This document shows positions 1 through 12,514 of a stretch of DNA of 64,000 nt, in pieces. Numbering within the stretch: position 1 is the first letter of the stretch; each line of letters starts with the position of its first letter. The translations under genes were made by a program, and so were the position numbers. A model generated the notes under the pieces. The model saw nothing but the letters and a program-made list of their open reading frames with translations. It did no database searches and had not been told where the DNA came from. The DNA is taken from assembly GCA_000310025.1 (NCBI GenBank), contig FN649728.1, forward strand, positions 1,598,277 to 1,662,276. The letters are read 5' to 3'. This stretch comes from Ectocarpus siliculosus. Its lineage: Eukaryota; Sar; Phaeophyceae; Ectocarpales; Ectocarpaceae.

Positions 1-1007
1 GTCGCCACTAGCTTCGAGTTCCCTCGGTTACCATCGTCCAGAACCGACGGGGACAGGTAGCCCGATGACAAATCCCACCCTACCTGTTGTGTGGCGAGGA
101 TGTACTCCGCCACGGCTCTAACGGTACATACGTCCCGGTTCGCGCTAGCAAGCACTACAATGACTTTGGTCGAAGCCCGCAAAGTTTTTCCAAAGAGGAA
201 GTTGAAAATTAACCCTGGGACCCCGGCAGCCGGAGTACATGCGACCCCAACGTTAAGGAGAGGTCAAACCCCCGACGCATGGAATGGTGCGCAAGGGAAA
301 AGAGAGCGACGTCCCGAGTGATGGCGATGCGTTCCGCCGTAGAATCGGAAGCGAGCGCTCGCACACGCATATTCGGCAGCAACTCCCCGAGGGTGTCCTC
401 CAGAAGAGGCGCTGCTTGCTTCGCGGTTATTCCTACCCGCTTCTGTTCCTCGGTGGTGAAAGTGCCTAGAGTAGAAACCCTTGCGGAGAGACTCGGCACC
501 GTATCGCTTTGCGCACGTAACGCCCGGGGAGCAGCTTCGGCGATCGCTCGCCCCCACTCCGGCGCATGTGATATCGTGAACCAACTTCATGCCCTTTCCC
601 TGGGAGTCCAGATAGCTAAACCAATCGACTACGCGTCCGGGGAAGCGTGAACCCACCCTTTGCTTCCACCGGAATACGATAGCAAAAAAGAGGTCGAATT
701 CATCGGCCACCCGGTGTTTACGGACTTCCCCGGCCCGCCCACGCATAGCCGTCTCCATCTGCGCCCGCCGAGCGAGCAGTTTATGGCGATCGATGAGAAC
801 GTGTGCCCCAGAGCCGAGGCGCGGAGAAGGGGCACCGCGGAGCGGTCGAGCAGCGCACTCCCGGCAAATGTTGAACTCAGCGACATTCTCTTGGTTGCAG
901 TGGACGCAACGCGGGAAGTTAACCAGGTCCCGGACGGAGGCTACCCCTGCGGCCGGAGCAGTCTCCGCCGAACCAAGCAAAAAAAAAAACAGCGGGTGGA
1001 TATCCAC
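1..1007 (-). pseudogene. DIRS-type tyrosine recombinase, N-terminal part, frameshifted and cut by the window
   Basis: Begins after the RNase H region with a zinc-finger-like block, two CxxC pairs (CVHC and CREC) near 870-920, followed by a helical region containing RVVDWFSYLDSQGKGM near 590-640. A frame change near 550 leads into a second open stretch (499-209) with AHHSMRRGFDLS, and another change leads into a third open stretch that runs to base 1 and contains NFLFGKTLRAS and WDLSSGYLSPSVL. The catalytic HxxR and tyrosine box would lie to the left of the window. The homologous copy at 57.8-58.6 kb shows that this region continues into a tyrosine-recombinase catalytic domain, which is the basis for the assignment. 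Confidence 0.65.
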
Positions 1008-1419
1008 CTACCGAGATAAGCAAATGCAGTACAACACGATTCATGTTCGAGGGAAATCTACTTCGTATGCCATCATCGCCCAACCTGGGTATCTCCACGT
1101 CTTGAGTATGCCCTCCGCGGAGGGCCATACGAACACTCCGCTTTCATTAATGCCAGCGACATCGACAGAGCGAGTTGTAGCTAAAAGACCTAACACTCGG
1201 AAGGAGCACTACCGCGCGCGCTCGACATTCGGCGAGGTGTTCAACTACGTGCCCCGCCATTTCTGGGCGGGGGGAAACAGAAGCCAAGGGCTGGTACATG
1301 GCCGCCCGGTAAGACTGCCACATTCTGCGCAAAGACGTACACGCCCGCAGACCCCCGCGACAGGAATGGAAGCGCCCCTCCGGACGATAATGAACGCTGT
1401 GCTGATGATGTGCAAGCCA

Positions 1420-2616
1420 TTACAGTAAGTCTATGTTGAACGGGCCCAGCTCCTGCCACAGCTTCCGGAAAGCATCCGGTGTAAGTCGGATGGCAGTCTC
1501 CCGTGATGGCCTCGAGATGGCGTCCGCCACACCGTTCTCCGCGGTAGGAACCCACTTCAGGGACAAAAGAAAGCCATACTCTATTTGGAGGTCAAACAGG
1601 CGGATAAGCAACTCGTGTGTAGCGCGGTTCTTCGCCCGACCCCGGTTGAAAGCGCCCACGACTATTGGTTGTCGACGTCAGAACACTTGTGCCCGACGGA
1701 GATAATCCGGGTGTCGTTGGCAGAATTGGAGCAGCAAGTGGTACAGCGCATACATCTCCTTCTGGTTGATGTGCGTCGACATCCACTCCGGGGGGAACAC
1801 CCCTCCCGCTTCGAAAGGGTCTGTCGCGGCGTACAGGACTCCTCCCCACGCCAGAGACGACGCGTCCGATGCCCCTTGGGTGAGGGCTGCCGCGAAGTGT
1901 CGCGCCAGCTGCCACGGGCCCTCGTGCGTGGTAGCCGTAATGTCCAGCCACTTACGCATTTCCCCCATCAAATCTGCGCTCGAGTCTTTTGAAAGATCCA
2001 CCGACCGCAGTGTGGATCGCTCCAGAGCTGTCAAAGCGGCGAACATCGCCCGGGTATACAGAGAGGCCGGTCGAATGGCCACCGTCATGCTCGTGGCTAT
2101 TCCGGCTACCCATTGAAGAGTCCGAAAGGACATGTTGCCCGCGGCTAGGGATTCTTGTAAGATGTCGTGCACGGCGTCCAGCTTGTCTTGCGGCACCCGA
2201 AATGTTGCTGTTGTGGAGCCGCACAACATGCCTAGGTATTATTGGATCGCGGTCGGTCTCGCCAGTCGCACTTCTTCGGCGATAGGAAGTTACCGCAGAA
2301 GTAAGATACCAAGACGGAAATATGCGCGGCTTCGCAAGCCGCCAGCCACTTGCTCCCGCGCTGTTTGGCCCAGAGTGGATTCGAGGTTGGTAAGGAAGAA
2401 GTCGTCCAGGTATGCCAACCCCGGAATTCCCAAGGAGCGGAGAAATGCTGCTTTCGCCGCACTGAGGGTGTGGTAGACGAACGGGCCAATGCTCAGTCCA
2501 AATGGGAGGACGCACCATACGCAATCCACGCCCCCGTACTCGAAGCCGAGCAGGGGCCAGGAAGAAGGCCGGATGAGGATGTGGTCGAAAGCACTCGAAT
2601 CATCGAGGGAGGTCAT
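1420..2616 (-). pseudogene. DIRS-type reverse transcriptase / RNase H remnant
   Basis: Encoded in overlapping minus-strand frames. The RT palm motif YLDDF follows GIPGLA near 2410-2430, preceded by a conserved LPFGLSIGPFVYH block. About 400 bases on comes an RNase H fold with DASSLAWGGVLY (first acidic residue), INQKEMYAL (Glu) and NGVADAISR near 1510-1530 (last Asp). These three blocks are the usual RNase H signature of DIRS and related elements. At least one frame change is needed between the RT block and the RNase H block, so a single functional polyprotein is not encoded. A short block around 1150-1420 (GSAGVYVFAQ, FCFPPP) continues the same element. Family identity is judged by motif, not by alignment. 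Confidence 0.75.
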
Positions 2617-2620
2617 GTAT

Positions 2621-4846
2621 CACCCTGGCGACGCCATGTTTCCCACCCGCGCTACTGTGTCCATGGAAAAACGCAAAAATGAGCGGGACAGGAGATTGTC
2701 GGGGGGGGAGAGAGGCAGAGGGCGTATAATATGCGTTTGTTTCCTCCCGTCTGAACATGGAATAGAACTACTGTTGTTCTTGTGGTGAACGAGTCCATGG
2801 AGGGGGTAAAACACATGTCTGTGGGCCCGACCAGGTGACAGGATGTGGCAATGACCCAAAGAAACAAAGCGTCTCCTGCGGTGAACTTGGGCAGTTGACG
2901 GGGCTGGTTCTCATGCCCATCGACGATGGCCCCCCACACGCCTTGCATGCCTAAGAAGGCATTCTGGTGTGTTTAAGCTACTGCTGTCAGAGGGGTGTTG
3001 TAAGGATATGGAATGTCAAAGGAGGGCGGCGACTTGCCTCGTGGGTGCTGGCAGCCAAGAAGGGCATTACCCGTTCACTGCACCTGAAAATTGATTTTTG
3101 GGGTGGACGGGGGGACCCATAGGACCCCAACAAACTGTTAGAAGAACAACAAAAACAAGAGGAGCGGAGATAACCGAGAAGGACGAAAGCAGCTAGGCGA
3201 AACGTTATTCTCGGGAAGGGAAAGAGTTCGCGCATCCTATAGAGCATATGTACAAACACGCACAAATTCCTTCTCATTTATGCGAGCACTATTCCTCGAG
3301 GCCATCTCATGTACTTATTCTCGAAAAACTCAGCAGCGGCAGGGCGGCAATCGCAATAAACCGGAGAAATATGCATATGCTTCGCGGACCCTTGAAAACA
3401 AAATAAATACCAGCAGTATTCCAAGAGCCGGCAATGGGAGGGACGGAGAGAGGACAAAAGGAGAGTTATGGGCGCAGGCCTATGTAGTACGCGCTTCCTC
3501 CGTGGTAGAGGTGGCCTAACTATCTGTACTCTGTGTGACGACATGGAAAGCGTCGTCAGTTGGTGGCTTGCGGCTCTCTCGCAGTCACGGCACACACCGA
3601 CAACATTGTGAGCGTGGACGAGAAATGGACGGTGGGACCGGTAACAGTCAACTTGTCAACAGAAAGAGGGACGGGCAGTTGCACAACTTGTCAACTTGTC
3701 AACGTTCGACGTAGACCCATGTAGCCGCGTAGATGCACACCACAACACCGAACCATGTACTGCAGAAAGACCAGGGGCAGCCATAGCGGCAGCGGACATG
3801 CGGTCCGGGTTTCCTGCTTTACATGCGGTTCAAAAACATTCACTGGTCATTCATCAATTCAAAGCAGCCACATAAGACCGACAATGACCACGCGCATGGA
3901 AGACACACAAAAAAGGTCGGCATAAAGGCGATGCAGATATATTCCGAACATGCTGATGAACGAGAGCAGCGATGATTGTTGCTGTCCGTGCACATTTTAG
4001 GGAATGAGTGACGCGTACGGGTGTTTAACACTATTAGCAGACAGAGAGACCGCATACCTCCGAGATACCCGCTGTGGTGCATGAAAACAGCAGCCTGAGG
4101 GATACAAACCATCCAGGTGGCAAAGATGGAAAGCCCCGCTCCCTCGCAAGAAAAAAATAAACAATTGTGATGCAACCGGACGGACCCTCTTTGTCTGTTC
4201 AACCGCCCCGTTCGGAGTACGGAGTACGGCACAGACAACGCCGACTTGTCGGCCATAGGAGGCGAAAGCTCCTCACACTCGGGGAGGGGTGATGATCTGC
4301 ATTTCCCCACCAAACCATACTCCGGACTCCGTGAGATTTGCATTGTAGCTCGAGATCATCATTTTGGGCCGAGTCGGGCAAGGGGTGGGGGAGTCGAATG
4401 AAACATGGATATTGGTCTGAGAAGTTGAGGCTAAAGCTTCATAACAATCTTCCACGAAAGACCAAGAACGTTCTACATAACTCCCAAATGTGTGGCCGAT
4501 CAACGACTCTACAGAGCAACAGTCCCGACATTTCGAACTATCCAATCAGACTGTTCTACGCTTGTGTCGACACACAGCCACTATCCGAACAGGGAGGATG
4601 AATGGGCAAAGTTCGGAAAGCTACCCGGCCAATCGGAATACAACAATCCAACTTCACGCTGAATACAGCGTTTCGGAGAGTTGCGAGCAACTGCATCTCC
4701 CCGTCGTACCTGCAACGGCAGATTCGAAGGCACCTGTGTAGCCGTGTGAAGGCGAAAAAGCGTAGCTACTGACGCCTTCCGGCGTCACATGCCAGCTTGG
4801 TGCCCTCTCGCATCTCTCTACCCAAGCATACCCTGTGGAAGCGCTT
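2621..4846. other. Intergenic, no gene supported
   Basis: Only short open frames occur, none with recognisable domains. A cluster of the direct repeat CAACTTGTCAA lies at about 3647-3705. A G-run sits at 2700-2708. The rest is unremarkable single-copy sequence as far as can be seen by eye. Confidence 0.5.
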
Positions 4847-6754
4847 TCATAGGAAGCTAAGAACCTCATGGAAGACTCCACATTCGTCGGGACACTGCAG
4901 GAGCCACACCACGGCGCCCTTCCAGGCGCACTCTCTAGCTTCCGTCATCCTACCCGGGCCAGCAGATTTCCGATGTTCCTCACCGTGCCCCCCCGGCGGC
5001 GTCTCGCGCTTATCTGCTGCTGCGTTCACTTTCCATCCAGTGGTAGGCGGCGAGCAATCGCGATCGATGTTTTCGGCCTCCCACCCGTCATGAAGAGATG
5101 CGCCCTGGCCTTCGTGCGATGTTGTCGTAGACGGTAACAGCGACATCGAGGTACCAAGAACCTGTTCGGGGCCAAGGCGCCGAGCCCGCATCATCACCAA
5201 CCAACCCCGACGTCCCCAAGAGCTAGACCTCTGCAAGATACTATAAATGCGGTCAGCGACCTCAGTTTCCACGGTATTCAATGTGGAAGGACGGCGAAGA
5301 TTGGAGGTGAAACTCATCGACTTTCGCTGCCGCCTCTCAAGTGCATCTGCCGCGACCACATCCCACGGCGATAGGCCTTCGTCACAGAGCAAGGATGTGC
5401 TGGCATGATGCTGCAGCAGCGTCTCCACGGCACCCTCGTGATTGTAGACGCAGGCAACATGTAGGGCCGATCGCCCTACTCGGTCAACGCAATCCACTTT
5501 TGCCCCGGCGAGGAGAAGTCGTTCCAACGGCCTGCAGAAACCCTCCTTAGCTGTTACATGCAGGGGTAGACAGTCGCCCCGATCCTTGCCAAGGTCCGCT
5601 CCAGCAGCGACCAAGTCGTCGATGATACCCTCGTTGCTCTCGTATGCGGCAACGCTCAAGAGGTTTTGCCCGGGTACCATGACGGCTTCTCGAGTGTTGG
5701 AAGTTGAGGCCCCGGCAGCCAGAAGCTCGCGCACCACCTCCTCGTGACCTTCTCTAACAGCGGCCGATAGCGCAGTATCTCCGATAACACCCTGCGTACG
5801 CCACTTGTACTCAAGAGGGGCCCCGGCTTCGATGAGGGCCGCCACGAAGCTCGGGTGCCCTCTCATGGCAGCGGCATACAGAGCAGAAAAAGGACGGTGG
5901 TCAGAGGCGTCATGCTCGCGCAATTCAGCATCAAAACCATCCACTTCGAGAAGGGCCAGCAGAATGTCCACACTTCCCCCTTTCGCGGTTTCCGTCAGGA
6001 GCAGCCGGATGCTTCCCCGGCCATATTTTGCGTCCGATAGCGACGGGAAGCCGTCGATAGCAAGGACATTCGAAAACATTTCGAAAATTCCGCCAGACAC
6101 GGCGCCAGCAAGGACCTGAAATGCTTGTTCAGGCGTCCAGACCTCCGCACTCGGGCAAAGAGCAAGGAGAGTAGAAAATATTTCCAAATTACCCCCGCAC
6201 GCGGCCACTCTTAAATACCTCTGAATCTGCGCTTGCTCTGTCTCGAACTCCGAATCGTTGCGGCATAGAGCATAGACACTGGAAAATATGTCCACGTTGC
6301 CTCCCCTCACAGCGCTACCTAGGAGCCGCACGGTGGGGCCATGTGTCCAGGACTCGGGATTACTCGTACAGACATCGCGCAGGCCGGAAAATATGTCAAA
6401 GTTTCCTCCTTCCGCTGCTCCAGAAAAAAGAGGCTGGGCGGTTTCCAGCGTCCAAAACGTCGAGTCTCGAGGACAGGCTGCCAAGAGTCGATCGAACATG
6501 CTGAGATTACCAGCAACTGCGGCCACTTGCACCGCGAGCATCAGCCATTTTTTCCACTCTGCATCCGAGGCCAACCGAATGAAAAGGTCAAGTATCTGCT
6601 CCCCGTGGGCTTCAATAGCAGAGCCATCACGGTACGATCTGAGGGCGTAGTGCAAGTCAGGGTCTACTCTCGGTAGAAAGCCTCGGAACAACCCTTTCCA
6701 GCCGTGATAAGGTAGCGAAAATCGGAGACTTCGTCTTCGTACTTCCCGGTCCAT
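4847..6754 (-). CDS. Ankyrin-repeat protein, 635 residues, single exon
   Basis: Intact 635-residue ORF, far longer than any chance frame nearby. Residues roughly 70-290 hold five or more degenerate ankyrin units with a repeated core of the type GGNFDIFS, GGNVDIFSS and GGNLEIFSTLLALCP, each about 42 residues apart. Residues about 300-470 hold five canonical units of about 33 residues (for example GDTALSAAVREGHEEVVREL and GRSALHVACVYNHEGAVETL). The C-terminal part has a basic motif RRGWLVMMRARR (near residue 515) and then a low-complexity polar tail. No membrane segment or signal peptide is apparent. The family is generally protein-protein scaffolding; the partner is unknown. The start at 6754 is the first ATG of the frame. 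Large single-exon ankyrin families with a C-terminal arginine/tryptophan motif are, from memory, common in brown-algal genomes. Confidence is high for the domain and low for a specific role. Confidence 0.85.
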   Translation of the reverse strand: MDREVRRRSLRFSLPYHGWKGLFRGFLPRVDPDLHYALRSYRDGSAIEAHGEQILDLFIRLASDAEWKKWLMLAVQVAAVAGNLSMFDRLLAACPRDSTFWTLETAQPLFSGAAEGGNFDIFSGLRDVCTSNPESWTHGPTVRLLGSAVRGGNVDIFSSVYALCRNDSEFETEQAQIQRYLRVAACGGNLEIFSTLLALCPSAEVWTPEQAFQVLAGAVSGGIFEMFSNVLAIDGFPSLSDAKYGRGSIRLLLTETAKGGSVDILLALLEVDGFDAELREHDASDHRPFSALYAAAMRGHPSFVAALIEAGAPLEYKWRTQGVIGDTALSAAVREGHEEVVRELLAAGASTSNTREAVMVPGQNLLSVAAYESNEGIIDDLVAAGADLGKDRGDCLPLHVTAKEGFCRPLERLLLAGAKVDCVDRVGRSALHVACVYNHEGAVETLLQHHASTSLLCDEGLSPWDVVAADALERRQRKSMSFTSNLRRPSTLNTVETEVADRIYSILQRSSSWGRRGWLVMMRARRLGPEQVLGTSMSLLPSTTTSHEGQGASLHDGWEAENIDRDCSPPTTGWKVNAAADKRETPPGGHGEEHRKSAGPGRMTEARECAWKGAVVWLLQCPDECGVFHEVLSFL

Positions 6755-9700
6755 GCGTAACAGTGGTTCCCCAAGGCCACGAAGCTGTGCCTTACAGCCA
6801 ATGGTGTCCTCCGCAGGCGGCGAAGTTTCCTGATGGCAACCAGAGCAAAATTGGTCGGGTCAACATTTTGACGCGATCATGCTCGAAAGTTCCGGAATAC
6901 CAACGGTACACAAACACTTGCAGCTCATATATACCGTCATGTCGGGTTGCGATGCAGTGGAGACAATTACCATATGAACTTATTGGCGCCCCGGCGCCTT
7001 GCATTATCAAAATTGAACGATCTGCTAGCATTTCTCCAGGTTCAACGCTTGAAGCGGCGGTTGCCGGCCCGAAGACTCAATAAGCCAATTGCCTGTTGCG
7101 ACAGATAGAGGCAAATAATTCCTGATGTCGGAGCCACAGCCACCAAGAGAGCGATAGACCAAGCTGTCACGTCCGGAGCAAGCTATTGGAAGCTTTCCAA
7201 CGACGGCAACAATCGGTCCAATGTAGTCCTGATCATTTCGGCTACGTTGATATTGCGAACCTTCAACGGTTCCAGATACCACAGGTCGTAGTCCCGAATA
7301 TGCTGGGCACAGATGGTGCTGCAAGGAAAAAAACAAACCTAACAACCGCCGGCAAATACGTTACTGACGGAAAATCAAGCAGCATTACGAAAGAAAAACA
7401 GCTGGGATCAGGGCCACACAACCTGCGTCCTTGAGGGAGGACAAAACTTCACAATTCGGGACATTGGCCCTACGACGACGACTTCGGTGGGCAATGCACA
7501 CAAAACAACAGCGCTGGTGATGTCGAGTGTGGAAAAGATACTACATCGTTCACTTGTTGGAGCCAACTGTCAAGCCAACCGTCCGATTTATGTGCTGTGG
7601 CATCTGGGTTCTGCACACGAGCGATATTTCCCCAGTTTGTCAACGACATGACTTTCTCCACCAATGAAAACAGCCAAAGACAAGCCAAACGTAACTCGTC
7701 CTTTCGAGACGGCCGCGAATGCGACGAGTGCCGAAGCCAATATATTTGGCAATCGACACCAACTTGTTTGTGCACTCGAATATGGTAGTGTCACCTTCGC
7801 ATGGCCCTCCGGTCACGGGAACCGGAGGATCAATTTGCGTTCGAGAATGCCCCGCAAATACACAAACTGTGTGCTTGTCGGTATGAAGCGGACCAGTACG
7901 AGTTGAATAAGTTCTTGCGCAGGTGTGGGTGCCATCACAAAGGACCACGTCTACTATCAACTGGAGTTGAGGACTCTTCCCCTCAGTGAATCGCGGTTGG
8001 GTGGAACATATGTTGAGTTCGGACGCTACCTTTGCTGGGCAACAGATAAGCAGAGGTGTACGTTGTAGCTCGAACGTTCGGCGACAGCGTGCCTGCGAAG
8101 CCTCGACAGGCATCCCTGAGATGCACCCTTCAAGGCGTCACTCTCACAATGCGGCACAAACAAATCAATTCGGCGCTAGTGAAAAGATCTCGATCATGTC
8201 ATGCAAGAGTAGCGATAGAGTGAGCTCTTGCCCTCTTATCTGTGTGAGACTCACCATTTCCCAATTCCCTCTGCAACAGCCGCCCCAATAGTCTTGACGC
8301 GCTATCCCACGAAAGCGATGGTGCAGGTCGTCGTCAGAATAAGTATTGGTCACAACAATAATACAGATCTCGCCGTCTTCGTGTGCGAGAACCCAATGTT
8401 GTGCTTTACGAAGTTCTTGAATGACATCGACGCCTGTAGGTCGATACCGCGGGCTGCAGCATGCATATCCCGACATTGGCTATGGTGTCCCGTATTCGCC
8501 GTTGATCTCGAGGAACCTGTTTTTGATGTCTACATACTCGGAACATAGCAAAGGAGGGTATGCTGTTTGGGGCGCTCGGCAGAGTATACTGTCCACGGGG
8601 CCTCCGGGGGATACGCGGATGGTATATGTTGATGGACACGCTGCATTGCGATGGTGTTGCGTACCACATGTCTCTCATTCTCTAAGCAACCAAGGTCTTG
8701 AATCAACCGTCTTTTTCTTTCGGCCTCTAACGAGCTACCGCACCCAAACACATGCAAATGGTAAAGCTGACACACGAAGAGGCGAAACTATTCATGTGGA
8801 GTCTGACGACGTTGTCCGTTAATCGTATGGAAGTGTCATGAAAATGGTGTAGGATATGCATAGACTAGGGGACCAAAGAAACACGTATGGTGGTTCACCG
8901 AACATGGCACGGCCTCCACACCCGATTTGCCCGTCAACCCATACAGTTGGTAAACGTTTTATGATGTGTGTCGACTGCTGTGGGCAAGAAGCGAATGTCG
9001 TCGCAGTGGTCTATACAACGTGGAAGTTGCTTAAAACCAGTGTCCACATGGAAGTTCTCGCTACATATGTGGTTTATGCGCACAAATTCAACACATGTGA
9101 TTTCGATGCGTATCAAAACGCAGTTCAAACATCTCTTTCCACAGCATTGTTTTGTACGGCTTCTGCGTGTGGGGAGGAACGGCGGTGGTCGATATGAATG
9201 CTGCCTCCATTGGGATAGGGCGTTTCATTATCATAATCAATAGAGCACGTTGATGAGTCTGTACGACAAGTCTCAACAGCTTCCGACAGCTTCCGCATGC
9301 TTCTAAGGCGATCAAAGCTCTAGGCGAAAATCACATGGGAACTATATCAAGAGCGATTCACAAAGAACACATTCTACAATGCGTGGATTGAAACTCACAC
9401 GTTGTCGACAGTATACGATAAAGAGCAGCGGAAGTCAAGAGCAGGACCAGTTTCGAGGCCGCACAAAAGAAGAAAGGAAAATGAAATATGGTCCAAGCAG
9501 TTGTCGTAGAACTTGATACGGGAAACGGCGAGAGTGCCGCGAAAAATGTAGATTCAACTCAAGACGATGATAGGGTAACACGGGAACGAAGTCGGTGGGA
9601 GGAAACGGGGTTACTTCAATTATACGACTATAGTAAATATTCGCCGAATAACGTTTGAGGCGTGAAATGGACGGCACAGCATGTGCCCGCGACAAAAGAA

Positions 9701-12463
9701 ATCGAATCCAACATAGAACCTAATGTTTGGACATTCGGCGACGAGCCATCTCTTGTCCCATTCGACAAGAATTTGTTGTTTGTGCTCCGGACTCGACGCC
9801 TTGCATGCCGGATGTAACAAGCAGGCGAGGTTGTCATCACGACTGGCAATGCCCTGCCGTGTCAACCGCAGTTGCTTCAAAGGCCACCGGTGCGCACAGA
9901 AATCTTATCCGTTTGTACTCTGTGGGGGAAGATGGGGGGTGGATCAGAACAATCGCCAACTCATCACGTAGTAGTCGCCCATACTTTTTCAAGGGTGTGC
10001 GGGAAGTGCGCGAGGGGGTGCAGGCAGTCTTACGGTTGCGCACACAAAGCCGCAGTAGAGCGGGCACTACGTTTGCTCGTAGCCCACCACAATCACAAAC
10101 GAATGGAAACAAATATGGTGTTCATCGATGTGTATGAGGGTGCTGCGTGTTTGGGCTTGGATTGGGTCAGTGTTGAGCGTGTCAACTGGCGAGCAATTCG
10201 TTTCAAACGCACCTGGGCAACGACAACCACATATCAACGGCTGGGATGACACCAAACTGTTCCCAGGGCTGTTTAATGCTCCTGAGAGCTTGCAACGACC
10301 ACAAATTACTGCGCAATCCATGGTTTCGTCCGGGTAGAGACCATATCCAAATTTCCGTCGAAATCTCCATACGAAGGAAACGATCGGAAGGAATGGCCCC
10401 TTGCAATGAATGTATCAGAAATGTGCAGTCGGAAAGGGAATTTCCGACAACAAAAGAAACGTTGCACCCTTCCGAAATCGGAAATTCACATTGTTGTACT
10501 GCCATTTGACATCTCAACAATCGAAGTATCGTCAGGCGACGATGATGATGACGAAGACAGATTTTTAGATTTTTCCAGTGGGTGCATATACACCATCGTT
10601 GGCTGCGCGCTTCACGTTCTCGGCCTTCTGCTGGGCCTGCGTGCATTGTGTTCACATTTTCTGAGTGTTATGTACAATATTTCCGTGCTCACCGTCCCGT
10701 TTGCGACAAAGGCACCTTGACCATAAACCAGTCCATATTACTATGGCTGTGCGCGCAGCGACTAACGTGTGGGGCCACATAAGTGGGCGAGGTTCTTATG
10801 TATACTTAGAGCGCGCCAACTGACCGCCCAATGTAGTAAAGTCAGTCTTGGTGGCAAGAGACTCAGGTGTATATGGAATCTACCGACGCCTCTGACAGCA
10901 GGCTTGTGCGGGAGACTGGCAGGAATGAAATAATAGCCCAGGTTCCTCATCGGCACGGTGCTCAACCAAGAATCCCAACGCAAAATGTTACTGAGAGAAC
11001 TACTTGCTCGTGGCAATTTGCATTGCAAGCATGCCTTTGCCCCGCAGATGAACACCAATGCCCGGTTTGCCTTTGCCGTGTTTCGAATATTCCGTCTGCC
11101 ACTTTTATGTGGTCAATCTCTACGTTGCAATGACCTTGCTTCTCAAACTGGAGAGATCCGAAGCAGTAGCGCGGACGTCGCGACGCCCACCGCTGCCTGC
11201 GCCGTTCGCTAAGGCCACATTACCCACACCTACGGCCACGCCCGGCACTTTGGGAAAGACAGAAGAGTTAAAAAGCAAAGGAATTATATTATCTATATAG
11301 TAGAGCTGCGTTGATTTTTCGTGATCATAGTCTAACTCCTGGTCTGGGAGCGTGCCAATTGGTGAACACAAGGCATGCTGGTTTCCGGATCCTCGGGGAC
11401 TCGCGAACGATATTCTGACACTTGCACCGCATATTTTATATTTCAATGCGGTCATTCATAGAGGGCGTTCGTTCCAACTCTGCAAAAGCCGCAATGTCTG
11501 CCGAGTCCGACGATATACCCATTCGGAAGGCCTTGTTCGCACATCGACATCCAAACAACCTTGGGAGTGAACGAGTAAACTGGTTCCGGACAAGCAGATA
11601 CAAAGGTACGCACTTCGGGCTCCTACTTTGTATGTAAGCATCGACGCTGCTGCGTCTTATGCATACGGCGAATTTCATGGGATCAATGCAACGGCATACA
11701 CACGCCACGGTAGGTAAACATCATTCTGGAGAGAATAGCTTCCAGCCCAACCAAGTGTTTTCCCTCTCGAACCTGAAAGCTCACTGTTGGGTGCGAGTAC
11801 GGGAAAAGTCAGCCACGCTCTCACCTCTCTCGTTGGTTCCTCCGCATTAGCAGCAGCAGCAGCTTCAACACGCCCATCGCGTGCACCAGATGATGCCATA
11901 CGGCGGCTTCTTTCTATACGAAATCGTAACCACAGCCTACAAAACAACTTGCCCGTTGTCTCTCTCTGTCCCGAAGGGCTCCTCTCCTCTCCTAGCGCGC
12001 TCTGCTGTAGGGGCGGCGAGGGGTTGGTTGTGAGAGTTTTCGAATTTGTTGTGTGTGCGTGTGTGCCGACAAGGAGTGATACCCCCCGCAAAAAGAAATT
12101 CGGGCTGCAGTATGCGTCCCCCCGTGTGCCGCAAGTTTGCGCAAGTTGTCCCGCCAGCCGCTCCAGCTCGGGAATCGCGGCCTCCCACACCAGCTCCCGT
12201 CGTGTGGTGTCAGGCGTGTGTGTATTCCAGCGAAAAAGAGGTCCTCGCTCGGCATGGTGAGAAACCACTTACGTTGATGTTACCGCTGATCGACTTTACA
12301 ATTCACCAGTTGGGTTTCTGTCGTTCGTGTGTGTGTGGTACTTGTATGATACATGTAGCATACATATCATATGTGTCAAACGCCCGATTCTACTTGTTGT
12401 ACAACGACCACCAGCGTCACACAGGTTAGTACTCTGCATATACTGAAAAATGTACATGTACAC
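6755..12463. other. 5.7 kb without a supportable gene
   Basis: Many short frames, none with a family motif I recognise. The most protein-like stretches are all on the minus strand: 7640-8113 (cysteine-containing), 8165-8476 (contains ICIIVVTNTYSDDDLHHRF), 9620-9880 (contains ILVEWDKRWLVAECPN) and 11675-12268. They lack consistent splice junctions linking them and may be remnants of a decayed gene or transposon. No long inverted or direct repeats were noticed here. Confidence 0.4.
8165..8476 (-). CDS. Unassigned short ORF, protein-like composition
   Basis: A 103-residue frame with balanced composition and a predicted strand-rich stretch (EICIIVVTNTYSDDD) followed by HHRFRGIARQDYWGGC. I do not recognise a family. 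Other protein-like frames lie to either side on the same strand (7640-8113 and 8530-8775), so it could be one piece of a degenerate multi-exon gene or an old transposase. No start context or splice evidence decides this. Confidence 0.2.
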   Translation of the reverse strand: MSGYACCSPRYRPTGVDVIQELRKAQHWVLAHEDGEICIIVVTNTYSDDDLHHRFRGIARQDYWGGCCRGNWEMVSLTQIRGQELTLSLLLHDMIEIFSLAPN

Positions 12464-12514
12464 GTCTCACCACGAAAAGTGGGGGGACTGTCGCCATAAT
12501 ATATAGGACGAAAA
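12464..12514 (-). repeat. Short dispersed repeat, copy A (MITE-like)
   Basis: About 51 bases that match, in reverse complement, positions 58373-58423 with only a few differences. The shared core includes GGCGACAGTCCCCCCA-type sequence flanked by TTTCGTCC and GTGGTGAGAC. The copy at 58.4 kb interrupts a recombinase reading frame, so the sequence appears to be mobile. Confidence 0.6.

Larger units (their letters stand above)
1..2620 (-). mobile_element. DIRS-like retroelement 1, degenerate, truncated by window edge
   Basis: Read on the minus strand, the order is reverse transcriptase (about 2616-2232), RNase H (about 2229-1420), a linker region (about 1420-1010) and a tyrosine recombinase (about 1007 to the window edge). 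RT, then RH, then YR with no integrase or protease visible is the architecture of DIRS/PAT-type retroelements. The conceptual protein jumps frame several times, so this copy is decayed. The recombinase segment near 210-340 closely resembles the plus-strand segment near 57900-58050 (shared AHH-MRRGFDLS and VLRLP motifs), so the two copies belong to one family. The catalytic C-terminal end of the recombinase lies outside the window. Terminal repeats were not identified. Confidence 0.8.

Noticed and set aside
11675-12268. Minus-strand ORF of 197 codons
   Set aside because: It contains a protein-like LVWEAAIPELERLAGQLAQT stretch but no family match, no splice support, and mixed composition; left unannotated.
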